In this document: in pieces, positions 12,766 to 24,526 of the stretch
How positions within the stretch are numbered: position 1 is the stretch's first letter
How the letters are laid out: the number at the start of each line of letters is the position of its first letter
NCBI RefSeq assembly: GCF_030463535.1
Contig: NC_132880.1
Coordinates: 40,243,842-40,307,841, forward strand
Direction of reading: 5' to 3'
Length of the DNA: 64,000 nt
From: Salminus brasiliensis
Lineage: Eukaryota; Chordata; Actinopteri; Characiformes; Bryconidae
Notes under the pieces: model-generated
What the model saw: the letters and a program-made list of their open reading frames with translations, nothing else
Told to the model about the DNA's origin: nothing
Databases searched by the model: none
Program-made: the position numbers and the translations under genes

Positions 12766-13345
12766 ATGGGCGGGGGTTGGAAGAAGACCCCCAAGGTTAA
12801 CCTCAGCCCACACACACACTCATGCTCACAGCCGCGTCACAGCTGCTGCTTTACCGGACAATGAGTGATACATACTGTAGGTACTGTAGCTGCTAACAGT
12901 ATATTTACTATATATGACTCAGTGCAGCTGTTGAGCAACAACTGGAAACCACTCCCGTGCTGCCACTGAAGATCCGTCATGACAGAGAGGCCTCTCAGTT
13001 ACTGAGTACCATAGAAAAATGATTAATGGAATCAATAGTATGTGGGAATGACACACTACCACTGTTTTCTTTCTCGTCACTAATAGTGAACTGACTTGGG
13101 AGTCAATTTCCAAAAGATCCATGCCTCGATTCCAGGCTCTCCAATTGGGGAATAAATATCTCAATTTCTGCTAACAGCATTTCTTAAATATCAATATATA
13201 CTGCCACTCTTCATGACTGCACTGCTTTTCATTAGGTTCAAATACATATTTTATTATATTTCTTGTTATTATTGTATTATATTACTGTGCTGTATTGTGC
13301 CACTGCAACTGGCTGCTACATTTCTTTTGGGATCAATAAAATGAT

Positions 13346-13690
13346 CTATCCATCCATCCATTCATTCATTCATCCATCCATCCATCCATCCATCCATCCA
13401 TCCATCTATTCATCCATTCATCCATCCATTCATCCATTCATCCATTCATCCATCCATTCATCCATTCATCCATTCATCCATCCATCCATCCATCCATCCA
13501 TTCATCCATCTATTCATCCATTCATCCATCCATTCATCCATCCATCCATCCATCCATCCATCCATCCATCCATCCATCCATCTATTCATCCATTCATCCA
13601 TCCATTCATCCATCCATCCATCCATCCATCCATCCATTCATCCATTCATCCATCCATTCATCCATCCATCCATCCAGCCAGCCAGCCAGC

Positions 13691-13724
<34 letters not shown>

Positions 13725-13735
13725 TCTAATCAAAA
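13346..13735. repeat. Tetranucleotide satellite (CATC/CATT)n with CAGC end
   Basis: About 330 bp of catc and attc units followed by ~50 bp of cagc units. The + strand frame would read Ile-His-Pro-Ser repeats, an artefact of the 4-base unit. Confidence 0.95.
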
Positions 13736-13774
13736 ATAAACAAAATAACTCATACACATCTGTACTACACTAAA

Positions 13775-14205
13775 TGGGCTGCAGTATTGGGACACCTACA
13801 GGAGATTTTTGTGACATTACGTCTTAAATCTATAGGCATTAATGTGGAGTTGCCCCTGAAACAGCAGGTTTGGAGCTCTGCAGTTATTTTCTGAGTGACT
13901 TTGAGTTGCTGTAGTTCCTAAATATTTCCACTTTTCAATAATTCCAAAATACCATCACCGCTGGTGAAATATCTAGGAGGGGGGAAATTTCACCAACATG
14001 TTGTTGCAACAGTGGCTCCTATTACAGTACCACACTGGAATTCAGTGAGCTCTTCAGAACCACCCATTCTTTGACTGATGGCGGGAAAAGACAGATTGCA
14101 ATGCTAGGTGCTTGATTTGAAACAACTGTGGCAATGGGAGTGAATGAAACACCTAAATGTAATGATTAAGAGGTGTGTCCCAATACTTTTGTCCATTATG
14201 TTTTT
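13775..14205 (-). mobile_element. Internally deleted Tc1/mariner-type transposon
   Basis: Ends are inverted copies: gcagtattgggacacctaca on the left and tgtcccaatacttttgtcc on the right. The interior resembles the transposase N-terminal region of the autonomous family on the - strand (near 13890-14130), broken by stops. About 430 bp remain of a ~1.5 kb element. Confidence 0.65.
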
Positions 14206-15289
14206 CTGATTTTGCTGAAGGTTCGGGCTGTGGAGCCTGCTACAGAGGAATACACGTAGATGACAGTTTTTCAGCTTTGAAAGCAGAGGGTGAAATGCTT
14301 TAAGCTTCTCATTAGGTATGATAAGTTAGAGCTCTGAGCACTGGAGTGCCGAGCCAAAACCAAAACAGAGAAGAGAACAGAAACCCAACTACCTATAGAG
14401 TGGATATGATGAAGTAATGGAAAGATTATTCTTTATACAATAGACAAGTGTTTGAAAAAGCTTTGCAGAGCAAGTCGATTCGTGTTGGAATGATCATTGC
14501 AACATGGAAAGAGAGGATTGGTCAATGCTGTAATGTACTTACTCTCATAATGAACATGTTCACTATTATGGCACTCCTTTATCTTCATGTTTATGGTGCA
14601 TTAGCAGGTGTTTACTTCTCTTCCTGGGAGTTTCTTTTTCTTTTTTTAGGGAAGGGACCACCCATAATTCATCTATGAAGAATATATATATATATATAGG
14701 GCCCATTGTAGATGTGTGGGTGCTTTTCAAGTATAAAATGATTTGACTCGTCAGTCCACTCTGTCCTGACACTAACATAGTTGACATTTTCCACCTTTTT
14801 GTGCCTCAACTCCATGTGCTAACCTCAAACTAGATTCCACATAGCACATCTACACATAGAATGTTATGGACGATTGTTTATTAAAAAATAAATGGGAGAG
14901 TTATTACAGTAACCAATAATTAATATACTCACTGGGTAATCACTGGGTTCAGTTTCAAGTCACATGTTGTTGTTTTTTATGTTTGCAGATTTTATACAGT
15001 TTTATATGTTAGAGTTGACCAGAACACACACAGACATAAACTATATTTATTAATTGCTACAATTACATATTCTACAGACAGAAGATATTCTATCCAGGTG
15101 ACTGTTAACTGTTAATATAGTGAGCACAAAAAAAATGTAAAATTCAAGTTAAATGTATGAATCAGAAAATGAAGTGAATAATGTGAGGGCTGAGAGTCAT
15201 TTAGTTAATGCTTTGCGTTTAAATTATGCCTAAAATGTGCATTTTACATTATTTTACATATTACATTTTTCAAAAATACATTTTATTGT
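14206..15289. other. Unassigned AT-rich sequence
   Basis: A short TA run near 14682-14698; otherwise nothing recognisable. Confidence 0.5.
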
Positions 15290-16205
15290 TTCAGGTCAGC
15301 CAAAGCTGAATATGGCAAAGACCTTTCTAGCTAAAAGTTCTCAGCAAGCTATGCGGTTTGAATTATTTCAGCTAGGAAAAGCATTACATGGCTCTGAGTT
15401 TCCAGCGAACCACAGTGAGATCCATTGTCTCCAAATGGAGAAAACTTGGAACAGTTCTGAATCTTTCCAGAAGTGTCCAGCCTTACACATCCCAGATAAG
15501 GTCAGTGTTCATGATTCCACCATTAGGAAGAAAAAATCAGGGAAAATTAGCATCAATGGGAGAGTTGCGAGGTCAAAAGCATTGCCAACTAAAAGGACCA
15601 TAAAGGTTCGCCTGGTCTTATAAAATAATGATAATAGTCTATGGACTGCTGAGTTTAAAGTGAGAGACAGAGGTCATGTTACATATGATGTAAAGCTACC
15701 ATAGTATTCCACAACAAGGAAATTGAACCAGCAGTCAAACATGGTGGTAGTAGTGTGATGGTGAGGGTTTGTGTTGCTGCTCCAACTGCGCCACAACTCA
15801 TAGAACCATGAACTCTGCTCCAGGAGACTGTCTGCCGATTACTTTGTGGTCTTTTTTTGCATGAGTGATATAGATGTTGGATTATGACGTGCAGAAGTCA
15901 AAGTAGGGCTGCAGTGAGCTGATTAGTTTGGTGTTTGGAAATAGGTGAGCTATCTGGGAGAAAAAAGATCAATATGAAGGAGTTAAAAGCTTCTGAAGCT
16001 GAGATGGTAGAAAAACTCTGGCTGAAACTCTCCATAAGACAGCTGTTGTCCCTGTTCTTCACCAGTCAAAGCTTTATGGGAGAGCAGCAAAGACAACAAA
16101 ACCTCAAATACAGGTCACCCAAAGGCATGTGGGACAGTCCAACTTCAACTGGAAAAAGGTTCTTTGGTCTAATGGAGCTTTTTGGCCATCAGACTAGACT
16201 CTATA
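15290..16205 (+). pseudogene. Decayed Tc1-like transposon with transposase remnants
   Basis: A + strand frame holds FQRTTVRSIVSKWRKLGTVL, matching the second helix-turn-helix of Tc1 transposases. Further down are echoes of the DDE part (aacatggtggtagtagtgtgatggt and ggaaaaaggttctttggtct). The order of blocks is partly scrambled and the frame is broken many times. Confidence 0.7.
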
Positions 16206-17221
16206 AAACATATTTATTAATATATTTTTAAATTACCCAGTAAAAATCACTTACCACTCATCACTACTATCATATATAGAAGTTGAGTCATTTTTGTTAT
16301 GTGTAATTATGCTTTGAAGTACAGTGAATTGAAAATCATAGTGCCTCATTTGTATTTCACTGCTGTCCATGAAAACCATGTATCTCCATTTTTGTCTGTT
16401 TTGAGTTTTCTCCATGGTTTGAAGCCTGTAGATGCTCTGTACACTTTGTGAATAGATCTGGATGAATGAACCAATAGAAATGCTCTAAGTCTTTATTTTC
16501 CATTGTCTTCCATTCAAAGTTAAGGACATTTTTCCTTCTCCTGTAAAGTCACCAATTTAGAGATACATGTTTTTCATTGGACAGCGACTATTTGCAAGAT
16601 ACCCAGTAATACCCACAAACTACTACTGTCATACCCTTTACTCACTCTGTACTTATTATCTCTGATGCCTTACTTAACAGGTGCTTAAATTTATTTAATT
16701 TTACTTTCTAGAAATCTGCTTTCACTTTGACATTAAGAATTCTTTTATAAATTATTTTGACCATAAGTTCTATTTATAAAAACAAAAAAACAGGAAAAAT
16801 GGCACACACCCCCCTCCCCTCATCCTTTGAATCTATCCCCCCCTTGAATTTTGAATTCGGCTACTGTGTACATATGAGTAATTACTTGCTCATCTTGCTT
16901 CATCCCACATCTGCTCACTCCTCTATTGGTGGATAAGGATTTTGTCATTGATTTGTTGACCATGACCAGCTCAAAGAACAGCTGTCTCTCAGTGTGTGTT
17001 CTCTCAGATTTTCTACAACTGCTCTGTAGTGTTACATCATACACTACAGCCTGACTGCCTTACCCCTGTGTTCCAAATGTGCTACAAGCTACTGGTTTAT
17101 CCCTCTGGTTGCAGTGCAGTTATGTGGCTGGCCACCAGGAGCTGAGTGAGTCATAGAGAGAGTGCAATAGGGCAGCATGAGAGTTCTGAAGTTACATTAT
17201 ATGAGGCAGGAGTGGTCAGTG

Positions 17222-17225
<4 letters not shown>

Positions 17226-17270
<45 letters not shown>

Positions 17271-17271
17271 T

Positions 17272-17309
<38 letters not shown>
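17226..17309. repeat. (TG)16 joined to (GA)n, just upstream of the candidate tinagl1 promoter
   Basis: A pure TG run of 32 bases switches directly to ~52 bases of GA with two small interruptions. It lies 54 bp upstream of the TATA box. Confidence 0.95.
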
Positions 17310-17312
<3 letters not shown>

Positions 17313-17362
17313 GTGAAAGGAGGAGGGTTTGGGGCGGAGGGCTTGTCCTCTCACCGTGACTT

Positions 17363-17368
17363 TATAAA
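17363..17368 (+). promoter_or_regulatory. TATA box, candidate tinagl1 promoter
   Basis: TATAAA in gactttataaagagcc, about 215 bp upstream of a consensus splice donor and just downstream of a TG/GA microsatellite. Being the only TATA close to a plausible first exon on the tinagl1 strand makes it the best promoter candidate. Confidence 0.45.
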
Positions 17369-17392
17369 GAGCCTGGCAGTGAGTGTGAGAGG

Positions 17393-17578
17393 CAGAGGGC
17401 AGAGACGGGCTGAAAGCGTGATAGAGAGAGAGTGAGAGTGAGAGTGAGAGAGAAGGAGAGGAAGGGAAACTCACACAGTCTTGTGTCTGCGAGTGCTGGG
17501 GTGCAGAGCTTTGACCTGCGGACGCATTTCACCTTTGGATTAAAACAGCAGGGAGGATTTTGTCCAGACTACAGTAAG
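17393..17578 (+). other. tinagl1: Probable non-coding exon 1 (5' UTR) of tinagl1
   Basis: The first coding exon has an acceptor seven bases before its ATG, so an upstream untranslated exon is needed. The best candidate is the GA-rich segment ending at 17578 before gtagga (acagtaag/gtagga), about 30 bp downstream of a TATA box. The start is set from the TATA position and is approximate. This implies a 6.6 kb first intron. No transcript evidence is available, so the link to tinagl1 is inferred from strand, position and spacing. Confidence 0.5.
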
Positions 17579-17894
17579 GTAGGAGCATTTTTGAGCTATG
17601 TTTGAGTTTGTGCACCAACCCCTCCCCTAACTAATGCTGCACACAGGTGCGCTCCACAGGTAACTACAGGTAAGGACAGGTAACTTCATCTTTCTAATCT
17701 TCTAAACTTCTCTTTCCATCCTCAGTAATCAAGTCAAATTATGGTGTCAAATTCCAGTGTATTTGTCTCACACACACACACACAGTCATACACGATAAAC
17801 TAGCAGTGAAATGCTTTGATGACTGTCTGGTAGGCACCACAAAACAACCAGATAAAAAGAAAATGAGAGGCATAAAGCAAACACAGCAGTTTAC

Positions 17895-18010
17895 AAAAAA
17901 GCACCATATTAACTGCCAAACATGGTGATGGTAGAGCAGATGGTGTAGGTGTGCTTTGCTGCTTTGTGGCCCGGACGACTTGCCATAACTGACAGGACCA
18001 TGAATTTAGA
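17895..18010 (+). mobile_element. Tc1-like transposase fragment
   Basis: Short block containing ccaaacatggtgatggtaga and gtggcccggacgacttgcca, the DNA of a transposase segment near the second Asp in another Tc1 subfamily. It lies 300 bp into tinagl1 intron 1. Confidence 0.5.
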
Positions 18011-18039
18011 ATTTAATACACATATCGCCGCTGTCCCAC

Positions 18040-18520
18040 AAAAACCTCAAATCTACAGAAAAGGTTAACAGGAGAAGGAAGAAACCTTCCAACTTTCAAT
18101 GGAAGTCAATGTGAAATATTTGATTTCATATTTAAGCCATTTTGGAGCATTTCTATTGGTTGGTGCATCAGGAAATGTAATGACACAATGTAAAATACCA
18201 GTGCCTGATTCACATTATTCTCATTATGTATATTATCGCCTGTATATCAAAACCCTGTATCTCCAAAATCTCAGTACAGGAGAAGGGGAAAAAAGCCGTC
18301 CTAACTTTCAATAGATATTAGTGTAAAAACATTTTTGGCATATTTATTGGCCCATTTGTCATGAAACTCATAATGCCAGGTTTAAATTATGTTAAAAATA
18401 TAAACATATACAAAAATATAAAAATATAAATTGAGATTGATGGTTTTTGCAGGCCTGCGAAAGCCTTACACAATTATTTATTTGGTTAAAACATTATATT
18501 TGGCCAGTTCTACCTGTAAA
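18040..18520 (+). repeat. Interspersed repeat family C, tandem copies
   Basis: cctcaaatctacagaaaagg, aaccttccaactttcaatgg and gtatctccaaaatctcagta form two successive units. Related units occur at 40750-40930 and 50290-50600. Confidence 0.5.
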
Positions 18521-18524
18521 AACA

Positions 18525-20310
18525 CTATATACTGTTACAATAAATGAAGGGTTGGGTCCAAAATGCAAGTGGCATTTGCCGGTGAATGTCATTGTTGGGA
18601 TTGGGTTTCGCACACACACATTCATTTCTTAGATACCCACAACTGTTGTAGTTCCTTCCTTTAGCTGTAAAAGACACCATATATAAAGAGGATATGAGTA
18701 AATGAACTACTAAGCACGAGTATAGCACATCCGTTTTGCCTGAAAGGAAAGCTCTGGCTTGCTTGGAACACATCCAAAGGATGTTTACTGTTCTTAGTGA
18801 GACATGTCATTTGCAGTATTGTGCTCAGTCGGTGCTGACCTTTGGCTTTTGTGATATAATGAGTACAAACGAACCAAATGAGCGGCTCCTAATTCCAAGC
18901 TGAAATGTTTGATGTGCACAGCTGGTGGCATCTGACTGTGTGTGGTAGTGAGGTCTGGAGGATAATAAGGTGGAGACTGAGGCTGAATTGGCATTCTGAA
19001 TGACCATTCAACCATAAACCATATAGAGATATAGCCACCACTTCAGTCTACAGGTGTTGTCCATTAAATTCCCTTTTCTTAAGCTTGGTGGACATGGGTG
19101 TTATTAGAAGTGCCTGTAGGAAGGAGACTGTGTTGTGCCGTCTTATCATTACATAAGGAGAACTCTCTAGAAACAGCGTAAGAAGTGCAGTGCTGATGTT
19201 GTACCTCATTTGACAGAGATTTGTGCACGAGTGTAACATCATTTAGCGAACATCCATCACTTTTTCAAGGGTTTGTGTGCTTTCTTGAGTTTCTTGAGAA
19301 CAATTTCTTCATTAGTTACTCCTTTTTCTGTTAGTCAGTGGCCTGTTATACAATATCAGGGTTTCAGTGCTACATTCCCTTCAGCATAGTTTGACATCTT
19401 GCCAGTGCTGCGTGAGGATCTGTTGTGTTTAGCTTCTGATTGTCAGTCAGTGCTTGTTTTGGTTTGTTTGCAGTGTGGCGCTCTCAGCCTGATGTGGTGT
19501 GTCAGTATAGTGATCAGAGTGCTCAGCAGACAGGCCCCTCGTGAGATGATTAGGGGCTATAATATCAGCCAGTGTCTAGCCCATCTGCCTCACTGGTGTG
19601 AGGGGATTTGAGCATGGGTCAGTGGCTTACTTTGGACCGGGAGCAGCTGTGCTCCGGTCACTAATGGGTCAGACATGTGGCTTTTAGCCAAATGATTGCT
19701 GCCTTAAAAAGTAGGACAGGCTCCTTGAAGCATGCACCACACTGTACATGGAGGTGCACTGGGATGAATTCATGAAAAAAGACACAAATCACAGATGAAT
19801 GTTGCACCTGCGATGGACTTTCATTGAAGCCCATGTGTAATTTATGCCATTCTTAGTACCACATCACAGTTCTATTAGAACAAACTGGGCTTGTTGAATC
19901 ATGGGACACCTTTACCCATCTGAATACTCACATACACTCACAGAGCTCAATGAGCAGATTTTCAGATATTATTTATAAGGCTTAATTGATTAATGCAGTA
20001 TTCTTTGTTATCAATTTAGGGATTGCCAGCATCACTATAATGATTAATAAATGACATATGGGGAAGCCCCACTTTACTTCCAGTGATCAGTGTGTTCTTT
20101 ATGGCTGCTGACACACTAAACAGGCCCAGAAATGTCAGTGGACAGCTTTCGGGGCAGCGTTAACTGTTCCAGTAGATTGTGTCAGTGGGATCAACACAAC
20201 CCTTTGAGGTCTTTGGCTTCTGATAGGATTAATGATCCTGTTCACAGAGTGAAGATGACAAACTGTCTATTCCCTTTAGACCCTCTTCTCCACCTCATTG
20301 ACTTTACTTC
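18525..20310. other. tinagl1 intron 1, unique sequence
   Basis: No repeat family or coding exon recognised; a stretch worth comparing with other fish for conserved non-coding elements. Confidence 0.4.
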
Positions 20311-20314
20311 ACTT

Positions 20315-20318
<4 letters not shown>

Positions 20319-20375
<57 letters not shown>

Positions 20376-20388
20376 GAGGGAGAGAGAA
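20319..20388. repeat. (GA)n microsatellite
   Basis: About 70 bases of AG repeat with two GGG interruptions, 85 bp before MITE copy 3. Confidence 0.95.
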
Positions 20389-20473
20389 TAATGCCTGAAA
20401 GAAAGAAAAAAAGAAGGGTGGGGGGGAAAGACAGAGGGGGGAAAAGAATAAAGAAACACAGTGGAAAGAGATA

Positions 20474-20975
20474 GTCTGTATGGACAAAAGTATTGGGACA
20501 CCTGCTCATTCATTGTTTCTCCTGAAATCAAGGGTAATAAAAAAAAGAGTTGATCCTGCTTTTGTTCAAAGTAACTGTCTCTACTCTCCAGGAAATACGT
20601 TTTACTAGTTTTTGGAGCATTGCTGTGAGGATTTGATTGCATCTGGCAACAAGAGTTAGTGAGATCACCCCACATCACCTCATCCCCAACTTTCCATCTA
20701 ATCCAAAAAGTATTGAATAGAGCACCAACCATCATTCCAGACAACACAATTCCACTGCTCCACAGCTCAACGCTGGGGGCTTTGTACCCCTCTAGCAAAC
20801 GCCTGGCATGAGACATGATGCCAATAGGTTCATGTTGGCAGTACTTCTCTACAGGAACTAGACAATCTGTATGTGTGTGTGCATTTGCACATCTGTGTCA
20901 GCAATGGGTGTAACTTCGAGCAGCTGAGTGTATTCATTTGAAGGGGTGTCCACAAACATTTGGACACATTGTACA
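20474..20975 (+). mobile_element. MITE family A, copy 3 (near full length)
   Basis: Left end tatggacaaaagtattggga, right end gtccacaaacatttggacac. At about 500 bp it is the longest copy in the window and probably closest to the family's full form. Confidence 0.85.
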
Positions 20976-21514
20976 TTGTAGAAAACGAGTAAGACAGAGC
21001 AAGAGATTGAGAGAGAGAGAGAGAAGTAGAAGAATGCATGAAAGAGAACGAGAGAGTGCGAGAGTACTGTGCCGGCCAACTAAAGGCACAGTCATGCAGA
21101 AAAATGAACAGCAATGGACTTTTTCTCTAGAGCTGCTTTCCCAGTGTTCTGGGCAGAAAAGCTGAAGAGCTATTGTGTTTGGTGGATGACAGGCTGGTGA
21201 ATTGATTGGTTAATTAATGACACTATTTACGTAAGTCACTCACTGCCCCTCATGCCTTTGTAAGGAGTCTTTGTTGGTAACCTGAGAGAACAGCAGGTGC
21301 TTGAAAAGCAATCACGTGTGGCCCTTAGCCATTGTTTCCAGACCGAGAAGAAAAGAGGGAAAGTGAGCAGCAGCAGTTCATGCTCCTAACAAGCAAAGGT
21401 TAAGAGGAGACTGTACAATACCCCACACAGAAGCCCGTACAGTCCAAAGACCACAAAGGCCATGCTGCAGGGACCCTGAGCGTTCCCTGTTCAGTGGGAA
21501 TTTTAATGAGTGTG

Positions 21515-21900
21515 TCTCACGTGAACCTATTGGCATCATGTCAAATGCCAACCGTGGGCTGGAGGGGTTTAAAGCCCCCCAGCATTGAGCTGTGGAGCAG
21601 TGGAACTGTGTTCTCTGGAATGATAGTTGGTGCTTCGTCCAATTCTTTTGGGATGCGTTGGGGATGAGATGTGTGTGTGAGGGGGGGTGATCATCCAACA
21701 TCTTGAGCTCACTGCATTCGTTCTTGTCGCTGAATGCAACCAAATCCTTATAGCAATGCTTGAACATCTATTAGAAAGCCTACCATGGACAACTGTAAAG
21801 AAAGATTAAACTCCAACAAAAGCAAAATTAGATTTTGACACCCTTGATTTTGGAAGAAACAATGAATGAGTGTCCCAATACTTTTGTCCAAATAGTGTAT
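21515..21900 (-). mobile_element. MITE family A, copy 4
   Basis: Reverse copy with intact tgtcccaatacttttgtcca terminal repeat at 21871-21890; the other terminal repeat is lost near 21515. It lies 540 bp from copy 3, in the opposite orientation. Confidence 0.78.
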
Positions 21901-22624
21901 GTGTGTGACAGATCATACTGTTTGGGCAGATCAGCTATAGTGTTTAGCGTTGAGCTCAGTAGTGCAGCATTGGAACATTGTTTGGGAACATTTTGAAATG
22001 GTGGTCCAACCTGCCCAGAAAAGATGGTGGTTGCGGGCGGAGCAGGGATGATTATATTGCATCCTGTGTAATGTTGAATAATTTTGAGGACAGTTTGAGA
22101 CTTCTCATGTCTCGTGACATTTTGCTGCTGTTTGGGTTTGACAGCAGGAAGGGACTGCTTCCGCTACACTGATAACTTTAGGCCACATCATGTTGATAAT
22201 GGCAAGCTGCCCCTCCTTATGTCAGCTACTGTGCACTTTCATGCCCCATTTAGATCAATGACCACTCCTTCTCCTTTCTGGGCCACTTGCTGTTTTACTG
22301 CAGTGTTTTGTTGGCTAATCCATCTTGTTTTGTCGCTTCTGTCAAAGCGCTGCACTGTGAGAAGGAACCCGTGGTCATTTTAAACTATGATATAGTACAG
22401 GTTAGGCCTGGCTCCTCGAAAAGGGTTTAATGATCACGGATTAAAATAGAGGAGTCAGCATAATAATGGAAGTATGCGAGTAACTGTGGAAACAGTTGGT
22501 AATGCTATTGGTGGTGCAGTTTCGTTCTCCATGTGTATGAAAGAATCACACTGTTTCTCAAGGAGGGTGAAAGCTCAAGGTTGGCAGAATCCATGTGAAA
22601 CACTAAACTGGAGGCCATTCTAAA

Positions 22625-23010
22625 CTACTTCAGTGTTTCCACTGCTCTGAACACCATGTCCACAGACATTCTTGTAAAGCAGGTTCTCTCTGACGTAAGC
22701 CCTCATTTTGACCTATGGCAATTCTATGAGTTGGGCAGCATGAAGAAAGCATGCACACATGACTGGTCATTATTGTTAGATTTCCTGGAAAACAATTCAT
22801 CATGAATTGAAAGATGGAGCTCAGAGTGGGCAGGGATTTTAGTTGAGTCATAGGGCCGTGACTTTGGTCCAGAGAAATCATCTAGGCTAGCAGGAATCAA
22901 GACATTGTTGTTATCCAATAGGTAACACTACGCTCTTATCCAGAGTGATCTACAATTAAATCATGTTTCAGAGGTGAAGGTTGCGTTAGCAGTCTTACCT
23001 AAATTCAGAG
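22625..23010 (-). repeat. Unclassified interspersed repeat, copy 1
   Basis: gctctgaacaccatgtccac, aagaaagcatgcacacatga and ctctggaccaaag-type blocks (tttggtccagagaaatcat on +) are shared with 25562-25935. It ends in a SINE-like tail (cgctcttatccagagtgatc). Confidence 0.65.
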
Positions 23011-23020
23011 TCAGTTGAAA

Positions 23021-23427
23021 GATGTGCAAATGCACACACACAGTCTGCCTAGTCCCTATAGGGAAGTATTACTAATAGAATATGAGTCTGTTGGTACCAT
23101 GCCTAATGCCAGGTGTGGGCTAGAGGGGTATAAAGCACCCCAGTATTGAGCTGTGAACCATCTGGAATGATAGTTGCTGCTCCATCCAATACTTTTGGAA
23201 TGAGGTGGGGTGGTGATCATCCAACATCCTGACATAATTAACACTCTTGTTGCTGAATGCAATCAAATCCTCAAAGCAATGTTTCAAAATCTAGTAGAAA
23301 GCTTTCTTCCCTGGACACTAGAGACAGTTACTCCAACAAAAGCAGGATGCAGTCTTTTTATTGATTTTATATGATTTCAGAAGAAACAATGAATGAGCAG
23401 GTGTCCCAATACTTTTACTATGTCATG
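23021..23427 (-). mobile_element. MITE family A, copy 5
   Basis: Starts within the family at gatgtgcaaatgcacacaca and ends aggtgtcccaatacttttac. It directly abuts a different foldback element (23430-23588). Confidence 0.78.
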
Positions 23428-23429
23428 TA

Positions 23430-23588
23430 CACTCTTGAAAATAAAGGTGCTACAAACGATTCTATGAGCCATAAAGTCAGCTTCTGTGCACTCACTTGTC
23501 TCTATTACTGGCAGATCTTTTATGGAACCAAAAGAGGTTCTTCTATGAACGAACCATTTATAGCACTTATATTTTCGAGAGCGTAGGC
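23430..23588. mobile_element. Foldback MITE family B, copy 2
   Basis: Arms cactcttgaaaataaaggtg and tagcacttatattttcgaga are inverted copies around a short loop; directly next to family A copy 5. Confidence 0.65.
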
Positions 23589-24215
23589 TAGCCAGTAAAC
23601 TGTAAATGGCTACAGACATAAACTGATGAGCAGCCTGACAAATAAAAATAGGGATGTGATTAATGATTGTTTATTGGTGCTGCAGAGTCTTAGTCACTCT
23701 TTTCAGTCTCTGTGGCATTTGTGCATTCAGACCCAGTCTGAATGGCCAGCAAAAAAGACCATGATGAACTTGTGTTTATTACATCTGTTTATGTTATGGG
23801 TTTTTGGCTGAGAGAGCAGAGCTTAGAGTTTTAGTTGACTTCAGAAGCTGGACAGAAATAAATGTGCAGAATGAAGAGGCCTGTAGCTCTGCATCACTCT
23901 GTCAACGGCCAGCCAGTCGTACAGCTAGCCAGTACATCAGCACAATTATGACTTACTAATAGGAACAACTGTGTTAATGTACTATAGCTAATTCCTGTGC
24001 AAATGATACACACGCACAGCTGATGAGGTCAATCCAGTCGTGTCAGCACAGTAACTGACCCTGCCTCTGTCCTTCACTTCTACAAATCATATTCCCTTCA
24101 AATCTGATCCACTTATATGTTTTGTGTTTGAGCATGACGAGGCATAAATGGTCTAATATGATTTTCCAAAATGGCCGTGCTTAATTATATTTGTGTATTG
24201 ATTTCTCTCTGACAG

Positions 24216-24526
24216 GCGAGCGATGATGAGGCTGATGCTGGCAGTCAGTGCAGTGCTCCTCCTGCTGGTGGAGGGAAGTGTGGCGGCGGGAAGACTGTCC
24301 CGCACCCGAAGGGAGCTGGCCAGCCCGCTGCATGTGGGGGGCATCAGGGACCCGTATGGCTCCTATTGCGAGCGGAGAGGTGGCTGCTGTGAGGGCCGGA
24401 ATGACCAGTGCATCATGCCTTACCTGGACACCATTTGCTACTGTGACCTCTTTTGCAACCGTACCATTTCTGACTGCTGCCCGGACTTCTGGGGCCACTG
24501 TCTGGGAGTGCGTCCTCCACACACAG
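24216..24526 (+). CDS. tinagl1: tinagl1 exon 2: first coding exon, signal peptide and somatomedin-B-like domain
   Basis: A pyrimidine-rich acceptor (ctctctgacag) ends at 24215. Coding starts at 24223 with two consecutive Met codons, and the exon ends before gtaaat at 24527 with one base over. Residues 5-22 form a hydrophobic signal core ([15 protein letters not shown]) followed by a basic RTRR site at 27-30 that could be a furin-type cleavage site. The ten cysteines at 49, 55, 56, 63, 72, 74, 78, 85, 86 and 93 and the motif [10 protein letters not shown] are the TINAG-type somatomedin-B-like signature. Confidence 0.93.

Noticed and set aside
13263..13739. 158-codon ORF of Ile-His-Pro-Ser repeats.
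   Set aside because: Produced entirely by a CATC/CATT tetranucleotide satellite.
17151..17474. 107-codon Ser-Leu-rich ORF on the - strand near the tinagl1 promoter.
   Set aside because: A translation of CT/GA and CA/TG microsatellites in the antisense of the candidate 5' exon.
20242..20816. 170-codon ORF with a Ser-Leu tail on the - strand.
   Set aside because: Composed of MITE copy 3 plus a GA/CT microsatellite.
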